Source: CAIRTT01 sp046075665 (GTDB lineage Bacteria; Armatimonadota; Armatimonadia; Armatimonadales; Armatimonadaceae). From it: a stretch of 6,837 nt of DNA. The notes under the pieces were generated by a model. That model was given only the letters and a program-made list of their open reading frames with translations, searched no databases and had not been told where the DNA came from. The DNA lies in contig JBJTQN010000057.1 in assembly GCA_046075665.1 (NCBI GenBank), positions 1 through 6,837 on the forward strand. Reading direction: 5' to 3'. Position 1 is the first letter of the stretch; every line of letters begins with the position of its first letter. The position numbers were made by a program, and so were the translations under genes. Of the stretch, positions 1 through 6,376 are shown in pieces.

Positions 1-27
1 GGCCGAAAGAAGAAACTGGCCAACTAA
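1..27 (+). CDS. 3' end of an unidentified plus-strand gene
   Basis: The first frame reads Gly-Arg-Lys-Lys-Lys-Leu-Ala-Asn and then TAA at 25-27. A strong rho-independent terminator begins 17 bases later, which is why I treat this as the true end of a gene and not a chance frame. The visible tail is short and lysine-rich. It is too small to assign a function, and the start lies outside the window. Confidence 0.5.
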   Translation, partial: GRKKKLAN

Positions 28-44
28 TCTTTGGTGAGAGAAAT

Positions 45-75
45 AGCCCTCCTGAGAATGGAGGGCTTTTTTTTG
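45..75 (+). terminator. Rho-independent terminator of the upstream plus-strand gene
   Basis: An 8-bp perfect stem pairs AGCCCTCC (45-52) with GGAGGGCT (60-67) across a 7-base loop, and a run of T follows directly (67-74). It lies just after the stop at 27 and orients with the plus strand. The minus-strand parE reading frame ends at 126, so the terminator lies between two converging genes. No equivalent hairpin serves parE. Positions 76-125 show nothing recognisable. Confidence 0.9.
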
Positions 76-125
76 TTGTACGTTGAAGTGAGTCGGAGAG
101 AAAGGCGTTGAATACGTACTGAACC

Positions 126-455
126 CTACTCAACATCAACTTCATCAAGCTCAACACCCATATACCGTTTTCCATGATGCAGGCGGACTACCGCCACTTC
201 TTCAGGACCATCGATGAAGACCAGGAGCTGATCAGGATAACCAGACAGTGGACACATCCGAAGATCTTCTATATTAGCTGTTTGAGAATGATGCAATCTT
301 CAAGAAGACGGAAACTGCTTGATGTGTCCTCTTGTCGATTCAACGGCACTTGCAAAACGCCGTACAACATCAGAACTAGCAACCGTTCCAAGGTAACCAA
401 GCACTACATCAATGTCACGATAAAACTGTCTGGAGATTCTTAGCGGTTTGTTCAA
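126..455 (-). pseudogene. parE: ParE-family toxin gene interrupted by an in-frame TGA
   Basis: ParE toxins of type II toxin-antitoxin systems are RelE-fold proteins of roughly 95-110 residues that inhibit DNA gyrase. A TTG start at 455-453 overlaps the parD stop (TTGA junction). The frame gives 51 residues (MNKPLRISRQFYRDIDVV at the start) and then TGA at 302-300. Reading through, the same frame continues for another 57 residues to TAG at 128-126, ending with the ParE-like VVRLHHGKRYMGVELDE. The total of 109 codons is a normal ParE length, so this is one gene with one nonsense codon and not two genes. The TGA falls between FPSS and R, where relatives typically carry a Gly-Arg motif, so a single GGA to TGA change would explain it. 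The 51-residue product lacks the C-terminal strands and is probably inactive. The start is uncertain because only a weak AGG lies upstream. Confidence 0.8.
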
Positions 456-730
456 GCAGATTGAGCCTGCTGCTTCGTAAACTCGCCTGCACTTATTCTC
501 TGTTGCAACTGGATCCAATATTCGTCGGTATCCTCGACAGTCCCCTCTTCTTCAGTGCTCTTAAGCCCCTCGAGAAGTAATGCATCCAGACGCTCGTTTC
601 GTTCTTTCCGTTGGTTTTCTAAATCCTGCCGAATCAGGTCACGAACATATTCGCTGGCTGTTCCATAGCCGCCACTTTCAACACGACCATCAACGTACTC
701 TTTCAACTTTTCTGGCAGCGATACGTTCAT
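452..730 (-). CDS. parD: ParD-like ribbon-helix-helix antitoxin
   Basis: The product is a 92-residue antitoxin of the ParD/CopG class. Residues 1-45 form the ribbon-helix-helix: the MNVSLPEKLKEYVD strand and helix, then GGYGTASEYVRDLIRQDLE, which normally dimerises and binds the operator of its own operon. The rest is charged and acidic (EEEGTVEDTDEYW), as expected of the flexible tail that wraps around the toxin. ATG at 730 is chosen because the family starts at this strand, although the nearest GAGG-like sequence lies about 16 bases upstream, which is long for a Shine-Dalgarno. The stop overlaps the parE start by two bases, which fits translational coupling. Since parE is broken, this antitoxin is probably left as a repressor without a working partner, or is drifting. 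Two 60-base samples of this locus (301-360 and 481-540) each have 29 G+C, lower than 2521-2580 with 42. This is compatible with acquisition but is only weak evidence. Confidence 0.9.
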   Translation of the reverse strand: MNVSLPEKLKEYVDGRVESGGYGTASEYVRDLIRQDLENQRKERNERLDALLLEGLKSTEEEGTVEDTDEYWIQLQQRISAGEFTKQQAQSA

Positions 731-789
731 TGTTGTAATGGTGGATCCTCAAGAATACTCTGACAGGTTATGACAAAGATTGCCGAATG

Positions 790-815
790 AAAAAGCCTCC
801 CCAACAAAGGGAGGC
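790..815 (-). terminator. Rho-independent terminator of the exported LSxxQ protein gene
   Basis: Read on the minus strand, GCCTCCC (815-809) pairs with GGGAGGC (801-795) over a 7-base loop and is followed by five T (794-790). It lies 55 bases after the stop of the minus-strand gene ending at 870 and upstream of parD. It therefore separates the two same-strand transcription units, and parDE must have its own promoter within about 731-789. I could not identify that promoter confidently. Confidence 0.85.
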
Positions 816-869
816 CTTCCGCTGTTTTGACGTTCGACCAATTTGGTGACAGTCAGCGCTGCCGCGTAA

Positions 870-1862
870 CTAACGCCCCGGCGGAATGCCGAAGCCGCCC
901 GAGTTTCCACCAGCGCGCCCGCCGGAGTTACCAAAGCCTCCACCACCGCTAAAGCCACCCGATGAGCTCCCGCTGCTTGAACCGCCAAAGCGGCCACCGC
1001 TGCCACCGGCAGAGCCACCTGCCGATGCACGACTGGTACCAAAGGTCCGGTTAAATGTGGATACTTTCAGCGATGGATTCTGTTGCTCAAATCGCTCGAG
1101 GAAGGCGGCCTGTTCACCGCTCAGCGTTGCGTTCACCTTGATGCGTAGCGCTTTCGCCGAATCCGTCATCAGCTGCTTCACACCCGCCATATCCTGTGAC
1201 CAAATCGCACCCTGGATGCGGACATCATATTCCGCCCGAATCTTCTTGGTAACATTGGCCAAACTCATCAGCTGCGCTTCAGAAAGCTGCAAATCTCTGA
1301 CCAGCTGCGCTGGAATGTTGGCGCCACGCAAAATGTTGACATCCCGTAAAAATGTACCGATGGCATTGCGCTGATCAGGAGAAAGGGTCTGCAAAATACG
1401 AGCATCCGCAGCTTCTCCATCCGCCTGAATCGACATAATCACTTCATTGAACTTCGCCGGATTAAAGTCATCCCCACCCCCGATGGCTCCGCCGAGGTTT
1501 GCCACTTTAGTGCGGCGGGGTGTCTCCACCGGACGCTGAATCGCCGTGATTTTCGTAGCCTGTTCAGCGCTGAGCTCAAGTCCGATTTTCATCACATCAA
1601 CGGGAAGCGCATGGAGCGCCGCTTCATCGGAGCCATTACCCTTGTTCGAAACAAAGCCGCCCGTGCTGGTTGAACCAAACTGGAAGCTGCCACTCGTCGA
1701 TGAGCCAGACACAGATCCGCCAGCCGAGCCACCTCCGCTACTGCTTCCAAATACCTGACCATTCCCACCGCCAAACACCTGCGCACGCGCATCGGACAAC
1801 GACACAAATGTCATAGCACAAGCAATGGCAGAGAGACCAGCAAATCGAAATAAACATCGCAT
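870..1862 (-). CDS. Exported Gly/Ser-rich protein with four LSxxQ (Spy/LTXXQ-like) motifs
   Basis: The product has 330 residues. Residues 1-27 form a Sec signal peptide: basic MRCLFR, a hydrophobic core, and a signal peptidase I site at Ala25-Arg-Ala27 before Gln28. There is no lipobox. Residues 31-70 and 279-330 are Gly/Ser-rich low-complexity arms. The core (about 80-270) is predicted helical and carries LSxxQ four times, at 97-101, 160-164, 193-197 and 247-251. The Spy/CpxP family of periplasmic chaperones and stress sensors has related LTxxQ motifs, so a periplasmic or surface binding role is plausible. Overall similarity is not obvious by eye, and the Gly-rich arms are not part of classical Spy. 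The ATG at 1862 is well supported: GGGAGGG lies about 10 bases upstream. The gene stands alone, with a terminator at 790-815, and diverges from the gene at 2016. Function unknown; the protein is surely real. Confidence 0.85.
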   Translation of the reverse strand: MRCLFRFAGLSAIACAMTFVSLSDARAQVFGGGNGQVFGSSSGGGSAGGSVSGSSTSGSFQFGSTSTGGFVSNKGNGSDEAALHALPVDVMKIGLELSAEQATKITAIQRPVETPRRTKVANLGGAIGGGDDFNPAKFNEVIMSIQADGEAADARILQTLSPDQRNAIGTFLRDVNILRGANIPAQLVRDLQLSEAQLMSLANVTKKIRAEYDVRIQGAIWSQDMAGVKQLMTDSAKALRIKVNATLSGEQAAFLERFEQQNPSLKVSTFNRTFGTSRASAGGSAGGSGGRFGGSSSGSSSGGFSGGGGFGNSGGRAGGNSGGFGIPPGR

Positions 1863-2015
1863 CGTTCAACACCCTCCCAGCACCGGCAAACGATTCGCGC
1901 AGCACACGTCTCGCAATGGTATGGCGACTATCCGAGCCGGTGCCACGTCGACTCGTCAGACTTCCACCAACAAGCCATTCGCCAAACTGCTCCAAACCGT
2001 GATAAACGAAACACC
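1863..2015. promoter_or_regulatory. Divergent intergenic region between two single genes
   Basis: This 153-bp spacer must contain the minus-strand promoter of the exported LSxxQ gene, and probably the promoter of the plus-strand gene at 2016. The only element I can name is the GGGAGGG Shine-Dalgarno on the minus strand at about 1872-1878. No clear -35/-10 pair or inverted-repeat operator stands out. The plus frame leading into 2016 has no stop codon across the whole spacer, and also no ATG, GTG or TTG. Confidence 0.4.
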
Positions 2016-3596
2016 ATGCGCTGCATCAATATTGTCAACTTCATTCGAGCCATAGAGCCCAGGTTTACGACAGACTTACTCCTCCCCGTCCAAAAACAAA
2101 TGGAGATCATCAAAGCATCCGGGCTCCCCGCGACGTGGCTGCTCCAATACGATGCCCTTGTCTCCGGCCCATTCGTCGCATACCTAAAACAAAACATGCC
2201 CGAAACCCACGAGGTCGGCCTCTGGTTTGAGATGAATGAGATGCACTGTTATGCAGCGGATGTTGCATGGCGCGGACGCCCCGGCTACGAATGGGACCAC
2301 ATCCCGCATGTCGCATTCACCATCGGCTACACGGAAGCAGAACGCATCAAGCTCGCAGACACCGCGATGCGTACCTTCAAAAATGTCTTCGGTGTCTACC
2401 CAAAGTCCATCGCCAGCTGGAATCTTGACTCCATCACGGTTCAGCACCTGTCAGAAAACTACGGAGTCGATGCGTTTGCCGTTTGCCGTGACCAAATTGC
2501 CACGGATGGCTTCACCATTTGGGGCGCGCCTATCGCTGGCTACTACCCAAGCAAGCGCAGCTGCTGGAGCCCGGCGCTCACACGACAAAACCAAATCTCC
2601 ACACCCATCTTTAGGATGCTTGGTCAGGACCCCGTTTATTACTACGATAAAGGCTACACTCAGCCGGATGGCAAATTCATCACGTCGCCAGACACCATGG
2701 AGCCGGTTTGGCCATCCGGTCGCTCGCCTCACTTCGTCCAAACATTTCTCTCAATGATCCTCGATGCTCCAGCGCAAAAATTTGCCTATGCGCAGATTGG
2801 ACAGGAAAACTCATTTCCGTGGCCAAGCCAACAAGCCGCGTACGCTCCGCAGATCAAAGCGCTCGCTGCGCTGCATAAAAAACGAAAAGCCGTCATCGAA
2901 ACCATGGGCGAGAGCGGCCGGTCCTTCAAAAAGTCGTTCCACCTGACTCCAACGCAGGCCCAAGTCCAACTAACCGACCCATTCCAAAACACCAACCCGG
3001 AAGAAACATCCATTTGGTATCAAAGCCGCTTCTACCGCGCGAATCTCCACTTCAAAGGAGACCTCCCCTACCTCCGAGACATCACGGTCTACAGTGACGA
3101 GTTCGAACAACCCTTTCTTAAGCAAGCCACGCGTCTTGAAGATGTCGAGCAAAAAATGCCTCCCGTCCTCGATGGCTACCATTGGCGAACCGCGGCGCAT
3201 TCACGAACCGAGCCCGGCGCTGGTGGCTTCTTTATCGCAAGCGGCCAACGCCTGATGAAAACCGGAATAGTCACCGCCCGTGAATCAGGCAACTCGATGA
3301 CGGTGCTGATACCCGTTCAAGACAACAAAATACTGCAGTTACAGTTTGATGAGAAGAAGGTGTTCGTTTCGCTGCGCGATCCATCAATGGGTTACGACTG
3401 CCCGCTTACATTGTCCTTTGAATGGGATGTCCGCAAGGCTAATCTGACAAAAGTTACATCGCAGCGTGTTGCTTTTAGGCTAGATGGCTTTGATTACTCC
3501 GTTCGCATCAGTGGCGCAGCTGCGGAGCAAACTCCGAGCGGGTGGATGCTGTCCGCCGATGGCAAGTTCGCGCTGGAGCTCGCGCAGCCCCGGTAA
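2016..3596 (+). CDS. Polysaccharide-deacetylase/glycosidase-barrel-like protein of unknown substrate
   Basis: The product has 526 residues. The N-terminal part (about 1-290) looks like a NodB-type or glycosidase (beta/alpha) barrel: INIVNFIRAIEP (4-15), a helix, GLPATWLLQYDALV (36-49), then HEVGLWFEMNEM (65-76), which resembles the His-Glu-x-Gly strand of polysaccharide deacetylases. Next come VYPKSIASWNLDS (127-139) and a Trp/Tyr-rich stretch ending in YYPSKRSCWSPA (176-187), typical of carbohydrate sites. Residues about 300-526 form a predicted beta-rich C-terminal domain. The closest families I can recall are the DUF3863/DUF3864 proteins of Bacteroides and related barrels; this is from memory and unverified. 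No signal peptide is seen, and the family-like sequence begins almost at the first Met, with no convincing Shine-Dalgarno upstream. The protein is therefore cytoplasmic, or the N-terminus has been lost. Metal ligands cannot be assigned by eye. A hairpin at 3616-3652 follows the stop. Confidence 0.75.
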   Translation: MRCINIVNFIRAIEPRFTTDLLLPVQKQMEIIKASGLPATWLLQYDALVSGPFVAYLKQNMPETHEVGLWFEMNEMHCYAADVAWRGRPGYEWDHIPHVAFTIGYTEAERIKLADTAMRTFKNVFGVYPKSIASWNLDSITVQHLSENYGVDAFAVCRDQIATDGFTIWGAPIAGYYPSKRSCWSPALTRQNQISTPIFRMLGQDPVYYYDKGYTQPDGKFITSPDTMEPVWPSGRSPHFVQTFLSMILDAPAQKFAYAQIGQENSFPWPSQQAAYAPQIKALAALHKKRKAVIETMGESGRSFKKSFHLTPTQAQVQLTDPFQNTNPEETSIWYQSRFYRANLHFKGDLPYLRDITVYSDEFEQPFLKQATRLEDVEQKMPPVLDGYHWRTAAHSRTEPGAGGFFIASGQRLMKTGIVTARESGNSMTVLIPVQDNKILQLQFDEKKVFVSLRDPSMGYDCPLTLSFEWDVRKANLTKVTSQRVAFRLDGFDYSVRISGAAAEQTPSGWMLSADGKFALELAQPR

Positions 3597-3615
3597 CTTC
3601 GGGAGATTGCCACAT

Positions 3616-3652
3616 GAAAGCCTTGCCCGGGTTTCTCCTGGAGAAGGCTTTC
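3616..3652 (+). terminator. Hairpin between convergent genes, probable terminator
   Basis: GAAAGCCTT (3616-3624) pairs perfectly with AAGGCTTTC (3644-3652) around a 19-base loop. It lies 20 bases after the stop at 3596 and before the minus-strand gene ending at 3680, so it could serve either strand. Neither side has a good T run (GTTTAACC on plus), so intrinsic termination may be inefficient. Confidence 0.5.
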
Positions 3653-3679
3653 GTTTAACCATCCACTGATAACGTGGTT

Positions 3680-4423
3680 TTACCGATGGCTTTGCCGTTC
3701 TTTGCCACCTTGCGCCATGTAATAAAGCACCGGCACGGCCAGCCGCGATAACAGCGTGCTCGCAATCTCTCCGGCCATTAGCGCTACCGCCAAGCCCTGA
3801 AAGATAGGGTCGAAGAGAATCACGAAGGATCCAACGATCACAGCCGTCGCCGTAAGGAGCATCGGCCTGTAACGAATCGCACCGGCATCCACGAACGCCT
3901 GCTCGAGGCTGGCCCCCTGCTTGCGTTGGAGCTCAATAAAGTCAACCAGAATGATGGAGTTGCGGACGATAATCCCGGCTCCCGCGATAAAGCCAATCAT
4001 CGATGTTGCCGTGAAGAATGCCCCAAGCATCGCGTGTGCCGGCAATATCCCGATGAGTGTTAGTGGAATCGGCGCCATGATAACGATGGGCACTTTGAAG
4101 TCTTGGAACCACGCCACGACAAGGATGTAGATTAGAATTAGTACCGTTGCAAAGGCAATTCCGAGGTCTCGGAACACTTCATACGTGATATGCCACTCAC
4201 CATCCCACTTCATCGCCGCCGTGCGGGTGTCATCCGGCAAATGCGTTGTCATCACAAATAACTTGACGCCGCCCGGAAGCTCAAGCCTATCCAGCGCCGC
4301 ATTCATCTTCAGAATCGCGTAAACCGGGCTTTCCTGCCGACCAACGACATCGCCGATAACGTATACAACGGGTTGCAGGTTCTTATGGTAGATCGCCTTA
4401 TCCCCGGATGCGATCGTTTTCAA
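3680..4423 (-). pseudogene. C-terminal fragment of an RND efflux permease, 5' part deleted
   Basis: The frame encodes the last quarter of a resistance-nodulation-division inner-membrane pump, a proton-driven exporter normally of about 1,000-1,100 residues. From residue 8, DKAIYHKNLQPVVYVIGDV belongs to the periplasmic docking part. Membrane segments follow at about 86-106, 112-133, 137-162, 187-213 and 213-236, including the conserved GIIVRNSIILVDFIE (150-164) and RYRPMLLTATAVI loop and helix (184-196). These correspond to TM8-TM12. The proton-relay Asp pair (TM4) and the whole N-terminal half are absent, so the fragment cannot pump. The apparent TTG start at 4423 lies inside the adjacent membrane fusion gene and is an artefact of the junction; true RND homology begins near 4405. 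The simplest explanation is an internal deletion of the operon. Confidence 0.85.
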
Positions 4424-5036
4424 GCTTAGCGAGTTTCAAAGATGCATCTGCTTGGACAACGGCGCTTCGTGACTGAGCGAGCTCCTGCGAACGCGCGCCT
4501 TCGGCGGTGATGCTCCGACGCTCATTTGCGATTGCTAGAGCAGCCTTTGCAGCAGTGAGACTTGCTTCAGCTTCCTGAACACGCGCTATACTCGATGCTT
4601 TTTCGAGATCAAGTGCGGTTCTTGCTTTTGTAACCTCAGCGCGCGAACGTCCAAGGGAGCCAACGGCAGCTTGCTTTCCGGCTTGGAAGTGTCTAGCATC
4701 GAGTTGGACCAATGCCTGGCCTTGCTGAACAAATGTGCCATCGGTGACATTTACCGCCAGCACCCTGCCAGAGACACTCGCAGCAAGCACAGAATGGAAC
4801 TCGCTACTGGTGGTGCCTGAAAGATCCCGTATGACATCAATAGCCTCTTCAACCACGGGTGCCGTTTTGACGGAAATTGTGTTGATGTTGACTGTTACAG
4901 GAGTGGCGGATGGTTTATTGGCGTTACATCCGGTCACGACAATCGTTAGTGATGTTAGCGCACTGAGCGTGACAACCTTTGACCACTCTGGTACCCCGAC
5001 TCGCCCACTCCACTGTTTTTCAGCTCGTTCAATCAC
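4398..5036 (-). pseudogene. N-terminal half of an RND membrane fusion lipoprotein, truncated by a deletion
   Basis: Periplasmic adaptor proteins of the HlyD/AcrA type link an RND pump to an outer-membrane channel and usually have about 350-420 residues; this one has 212. The GTG at 5036 has AGGA eight bases upstream. A hydrophobic segment (about 20-36) ends in Val-Thr-Gly-Cys37, a lipobox, so the mature protein would be lipid-anchored at Cys37. The first half of the lipoyl domain is at about 84-115 (VLAASVSGRVLAVNV, GTFVQQGQALVQLD). A long Ala/Glu-rich coiled-coil hairpin runs from about 117 to the end (LKLAKLENDRIR). The second hairpin arm, the rest of the lipoyl domain, the beta-barrel and the membrane-proximal domain are missing. 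Two residues after that coiled-coil motif the frame hits TAA (4400-4398), where RND permease sequence begins in another frame. It may still be exported but should not assemble a pump. Confidence 0.85.
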
Positions 5037-5136
5037 GGTTCGATTCCTAATCTGTGAGATGCATCACCTTGGATGGCATCGCGATGTAACGACAGAGGGA
5101 CGTAGCTACCGAAAAGGATTCACGTAACTGGCTAGT
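5037..5136. other. Start region of the divergent efflux and rhodanese genes
   Basis: The only element I can support is the minus-strand Shine-Dalgarno AGGA at about 5045-5048, serving the GTG at 5036. No clear promoter or operator palindrome is visible. A plus-strand frame through this stretch, ending in TAA at 5125-5127, is in the same phase as the short open frame at 5137-5247. Confidence 0.3.
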
Positions 5137-5247
5137 ATGTGCGTGCCATTCCCCACTGAACATTTGGTTGATGAAATTGTTGAACCCTTTGGCTGGCAAG
5201 GTGAACTCTGTGAATACGGTGGAATCACCCACATTTGGAAATATTGA
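5137..5247 (+). other. Small open frame or gene remnant just upstream of the rhodanese
   Basis: An ATG at 5137 opens a 36-codon frame ending in TGA at 5245-5247, two bases before the rhodanese ATG at 5250. Its end is protein-like (EPFGWQGELCEYGGITHIWK, then Tyr), with a Trp/Gly pattern unusual for random sequence. The same phase is also open before an in-frame TAA at 5125, reading HHLGWHRDVTTEGRSYRKGF. This could be the degraded 3' end of a larger gene once translationally coupled to the rhodanese, or a chance frame. I do not recognise a family. There is no good Shine-Dalgarno for the ATG. Confidence 0.3.
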
Positions 5248-5249
5248 AA

Positions 5250-5789
5250 ATGTCGATGAAATACATCTCTGTTTCGGACCTAAACACGATGGCAGCTCAA
5301 GGCAAGGACTTGGTCATCATTGATGTCCGTACCCGTGCGGAGTTCAACCGCGGGCACATTCCGGAGGCGTTGAACCTTCATGGTGATGCGCTGAGGCAAT
5401 ATCTACGTAGCGTCCCGGCAGAATCAACCATCGCTGTCGTGTGCCAGAGTGGCGGCCGTAGCCAACTAGCCTGCGAGGCACTGAGACGCGAATTTCAAGG
5501 TGTTGTCAATGTTTCGGGCGGAACGGGAACTTGGATCCACGCGGGTCTCCCGATTGAAAAGGAAAATGAACCAGTGAAACCAACATCAGAATCAAACCTT
5601 CGACGTCAGACGCACTTGGTCGCAGGCATTTTGCTCATAACGGCGCTAGTGATGGGCTTTACCGGCCATCCAACATGGTTTTATCTGGCGTGTTTGCCGG
5701 CATTTGGCTTGATGCTCGATGCCATCACGGGAATCTGTCCGATGACGTTTGTTCTCAGGAAGGCACCGTGGAACTCAGGAGCTGCCTAG
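5250..5789 (+). CDS. YgaP-like membrane-anchored rhodanese (sulfurtransferase)
   Basis: Rhodaneses move sulfane sulfur through a persulfide on an active-site cysteine. Numbered from ATG 5250, the product has 179 residues, close to E. coli YgaP (174). Residues 4-102 form a single rhodanese domain: VIIDVRTRAEFNRGHIPEALNL is spread over 22-43, and the catalytic loop is Cys65-Gln-Ser-Gly-Gly-Arg70. The domain ends with the typical GGTGTWIHAGLPIE (90-103). Residues about 120-169 match the DUF2892-type tail: two hydrophobic segments with GICPMTFVLRKAPWN (161-175), which anchor the enzyme in the inner membrane with the active site in the cytoplasm. Starts at TTG 5235 and ATG 5256 are also in frame. 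ATG 5250 is preferred because TGGAA lies about nine bases upstream. The gene overlaps the convergent acyltransferase gene by 15 bases at the 3' ends. All key residues are present, so it should be functional. Confidence 0.92.
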   Translation: MSMKYISVSDLNTMAAQGKDLVIIDVRTRAEFNRGHIPEALNLHGDALRQYLRSVPAESTIAVVCQSGGRSQLACEALRREFQGVVNVSGGTGTWIHAGLPIEKENEPVKPTSESNLRRQTHLVAGILLITALVMGFTGHPTWFYLACLPAFGLMLDAITGICPMTFVLRKAPWNSGAA

Positions 5790-6335
5790 AGTTTCTGGTT
5801 CCGCATGGAGAAAGCGGATGAGTTTTGCCGGCACTCCGCCGACAAGCGCACCGGCAGGCACATCCTTCGTGACCACGGCTCCAGCCGCGACCACTGCATG
5901 TTTGCCAATCGTTACACCCTTAAGAATCGTCGCGCGAGCGCCTATCCATACACCATCTTCGATGACGATAGGTGCCTTCGCACCGGGCAATGTATGGTCG
6001 AGGGGGTTGTGGAAGTCAGAGTCCATAATAAGGACGTAGTTTCCGATGGCTACATTGCTTCCGATGGTTATCGACGCAAGGCTACCGATACTGGTTCCTG
6101 AATTAACAAATGTGTTATCGCCGATGGTGACGCGACCGTACTCGCCCGCACCTAGCTCAACCGGTACATGTGCCGCGAGGACGCGGAACTTTTCTCCAAT
6201 TTGAATGCGCGAGCGGTTCCGTACGATGACCTTGCCATCTACGGCAGTCTTAGAGAACTGTCTGACGCAGCCCCGCAATACCCAGTTCCCTTTTGCGATC
6301 AGAAACGCCTGTCTGACTTTGTGTAGCATACCCAC
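5775..6335 (-). CDS. Left-handed beta-helix (hexapeptide repeat) acyltransferase
   Basis: The product has 186 residues and resembles the WcaF/Maa-type sugar and xenobiotic acetyltransferases, which are trimeric cytoplasmic enzymes that transfer acetyl from acetyl-CoA to a hydroxyl or amine. Hexapeptide repeats run through VTIGDNTFVNSGTSIGS (69-85), ITIGSNVAIGNYVLI (89-103) and IVIEDGVWIGARATILKGVT (123-142), then to AAGAVVTKDVPAG (150-162). The loop DSDFH (105-109) supplies the catalytic His109, and GGVPAKLIR (166-174) is the usual C-terminal coenzyme A motif. The start is GTG 6335 or ATG 6329; neither has a strong Shine-Dalgarno. It follows the GlmL-like gene on the same strand after a 41-base gap, so the two may be co-transcribed. 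The substrate cannot be told from sequence, and no glycan cluster is visible here. The last 15 bases overlap the rhodanese gene tail to tail. Confidence 0.92.
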   Translation of the reverse strand: MGMLHKVRQAFLIAKGNWVLRGCVRQFSKTAVDGKVIVRNRSRIQIGEKFRVLAAHVPVELGAGEYGRVTIGDNTFVNSGTSIGSLASITIGSNVAIGNYVLIMDSDFHNPLDHTLPGAKAPIVIEDGVWIGARATILKGVTIGKHAVVAAGAVVTKDVPAGALVGGVPAKLIRFLHAEPETLGSS

Positions 6336-6376
6336 GTGCTATGTATCGGCATAATCTGACCGCAAAAACAGGTGAT

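Noticed and set aside
174..443. Plus-strand 89-codon open frame
   Set aside because: It is antisense to the parE frame, which has clear family motifs; its translation shows no recognisable protein features.
126..455. UGA recoded as glycine (as in Absconditabacteria/Gracilibacteria)
   Set aside because: parD and the acyltransferase gene stop at TGA, and no other gene in the window has an internal TGA; one mutation in parE is simpler.
731..790. Candidate parDE promoter with TTGTCA and TATTCT on the minus strand
   Set aside because: The spacing between the two elements is only 13 bases, too short for a standard sigma-70 promoter.
885..1030. Possible tandem repeat array
   Set aside because: The repetitiveness is Gly/Ser codon low complexity within a coding sequence, with no constant repeat unit.
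749..1042. Minus-strand Val/Ala-rich open frame of 97 codons
   Set aside because: It is a shifted frame of the Gly/Ser-rich C-terminal arm and runs through the terminator at 790-815.
886..1374. Plus-strand Pro-rich open frame of 162 codons
   Set aside because: The proline runs are the antisense reading of the Gly-rich arm of the exported protein, which has a signal peptide, Shine-Dalgarno and terminator on the other strand.
4735..5127. Plus-strand 130-codon open frame opposite the membrane fusion gene
   Set aside because: Most of it is antisense to a well-supported lipoprotein coding sequence; only its last part (after about 5041) was kept as a possible remnant.
5047..5232. Minus-strand 61-codon open frame upstream of the efflux adaptor
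   Set aside because: No family features and no Shine-Dalgarno; the opposite-strand frame looks more protein-like, and neither is strong.
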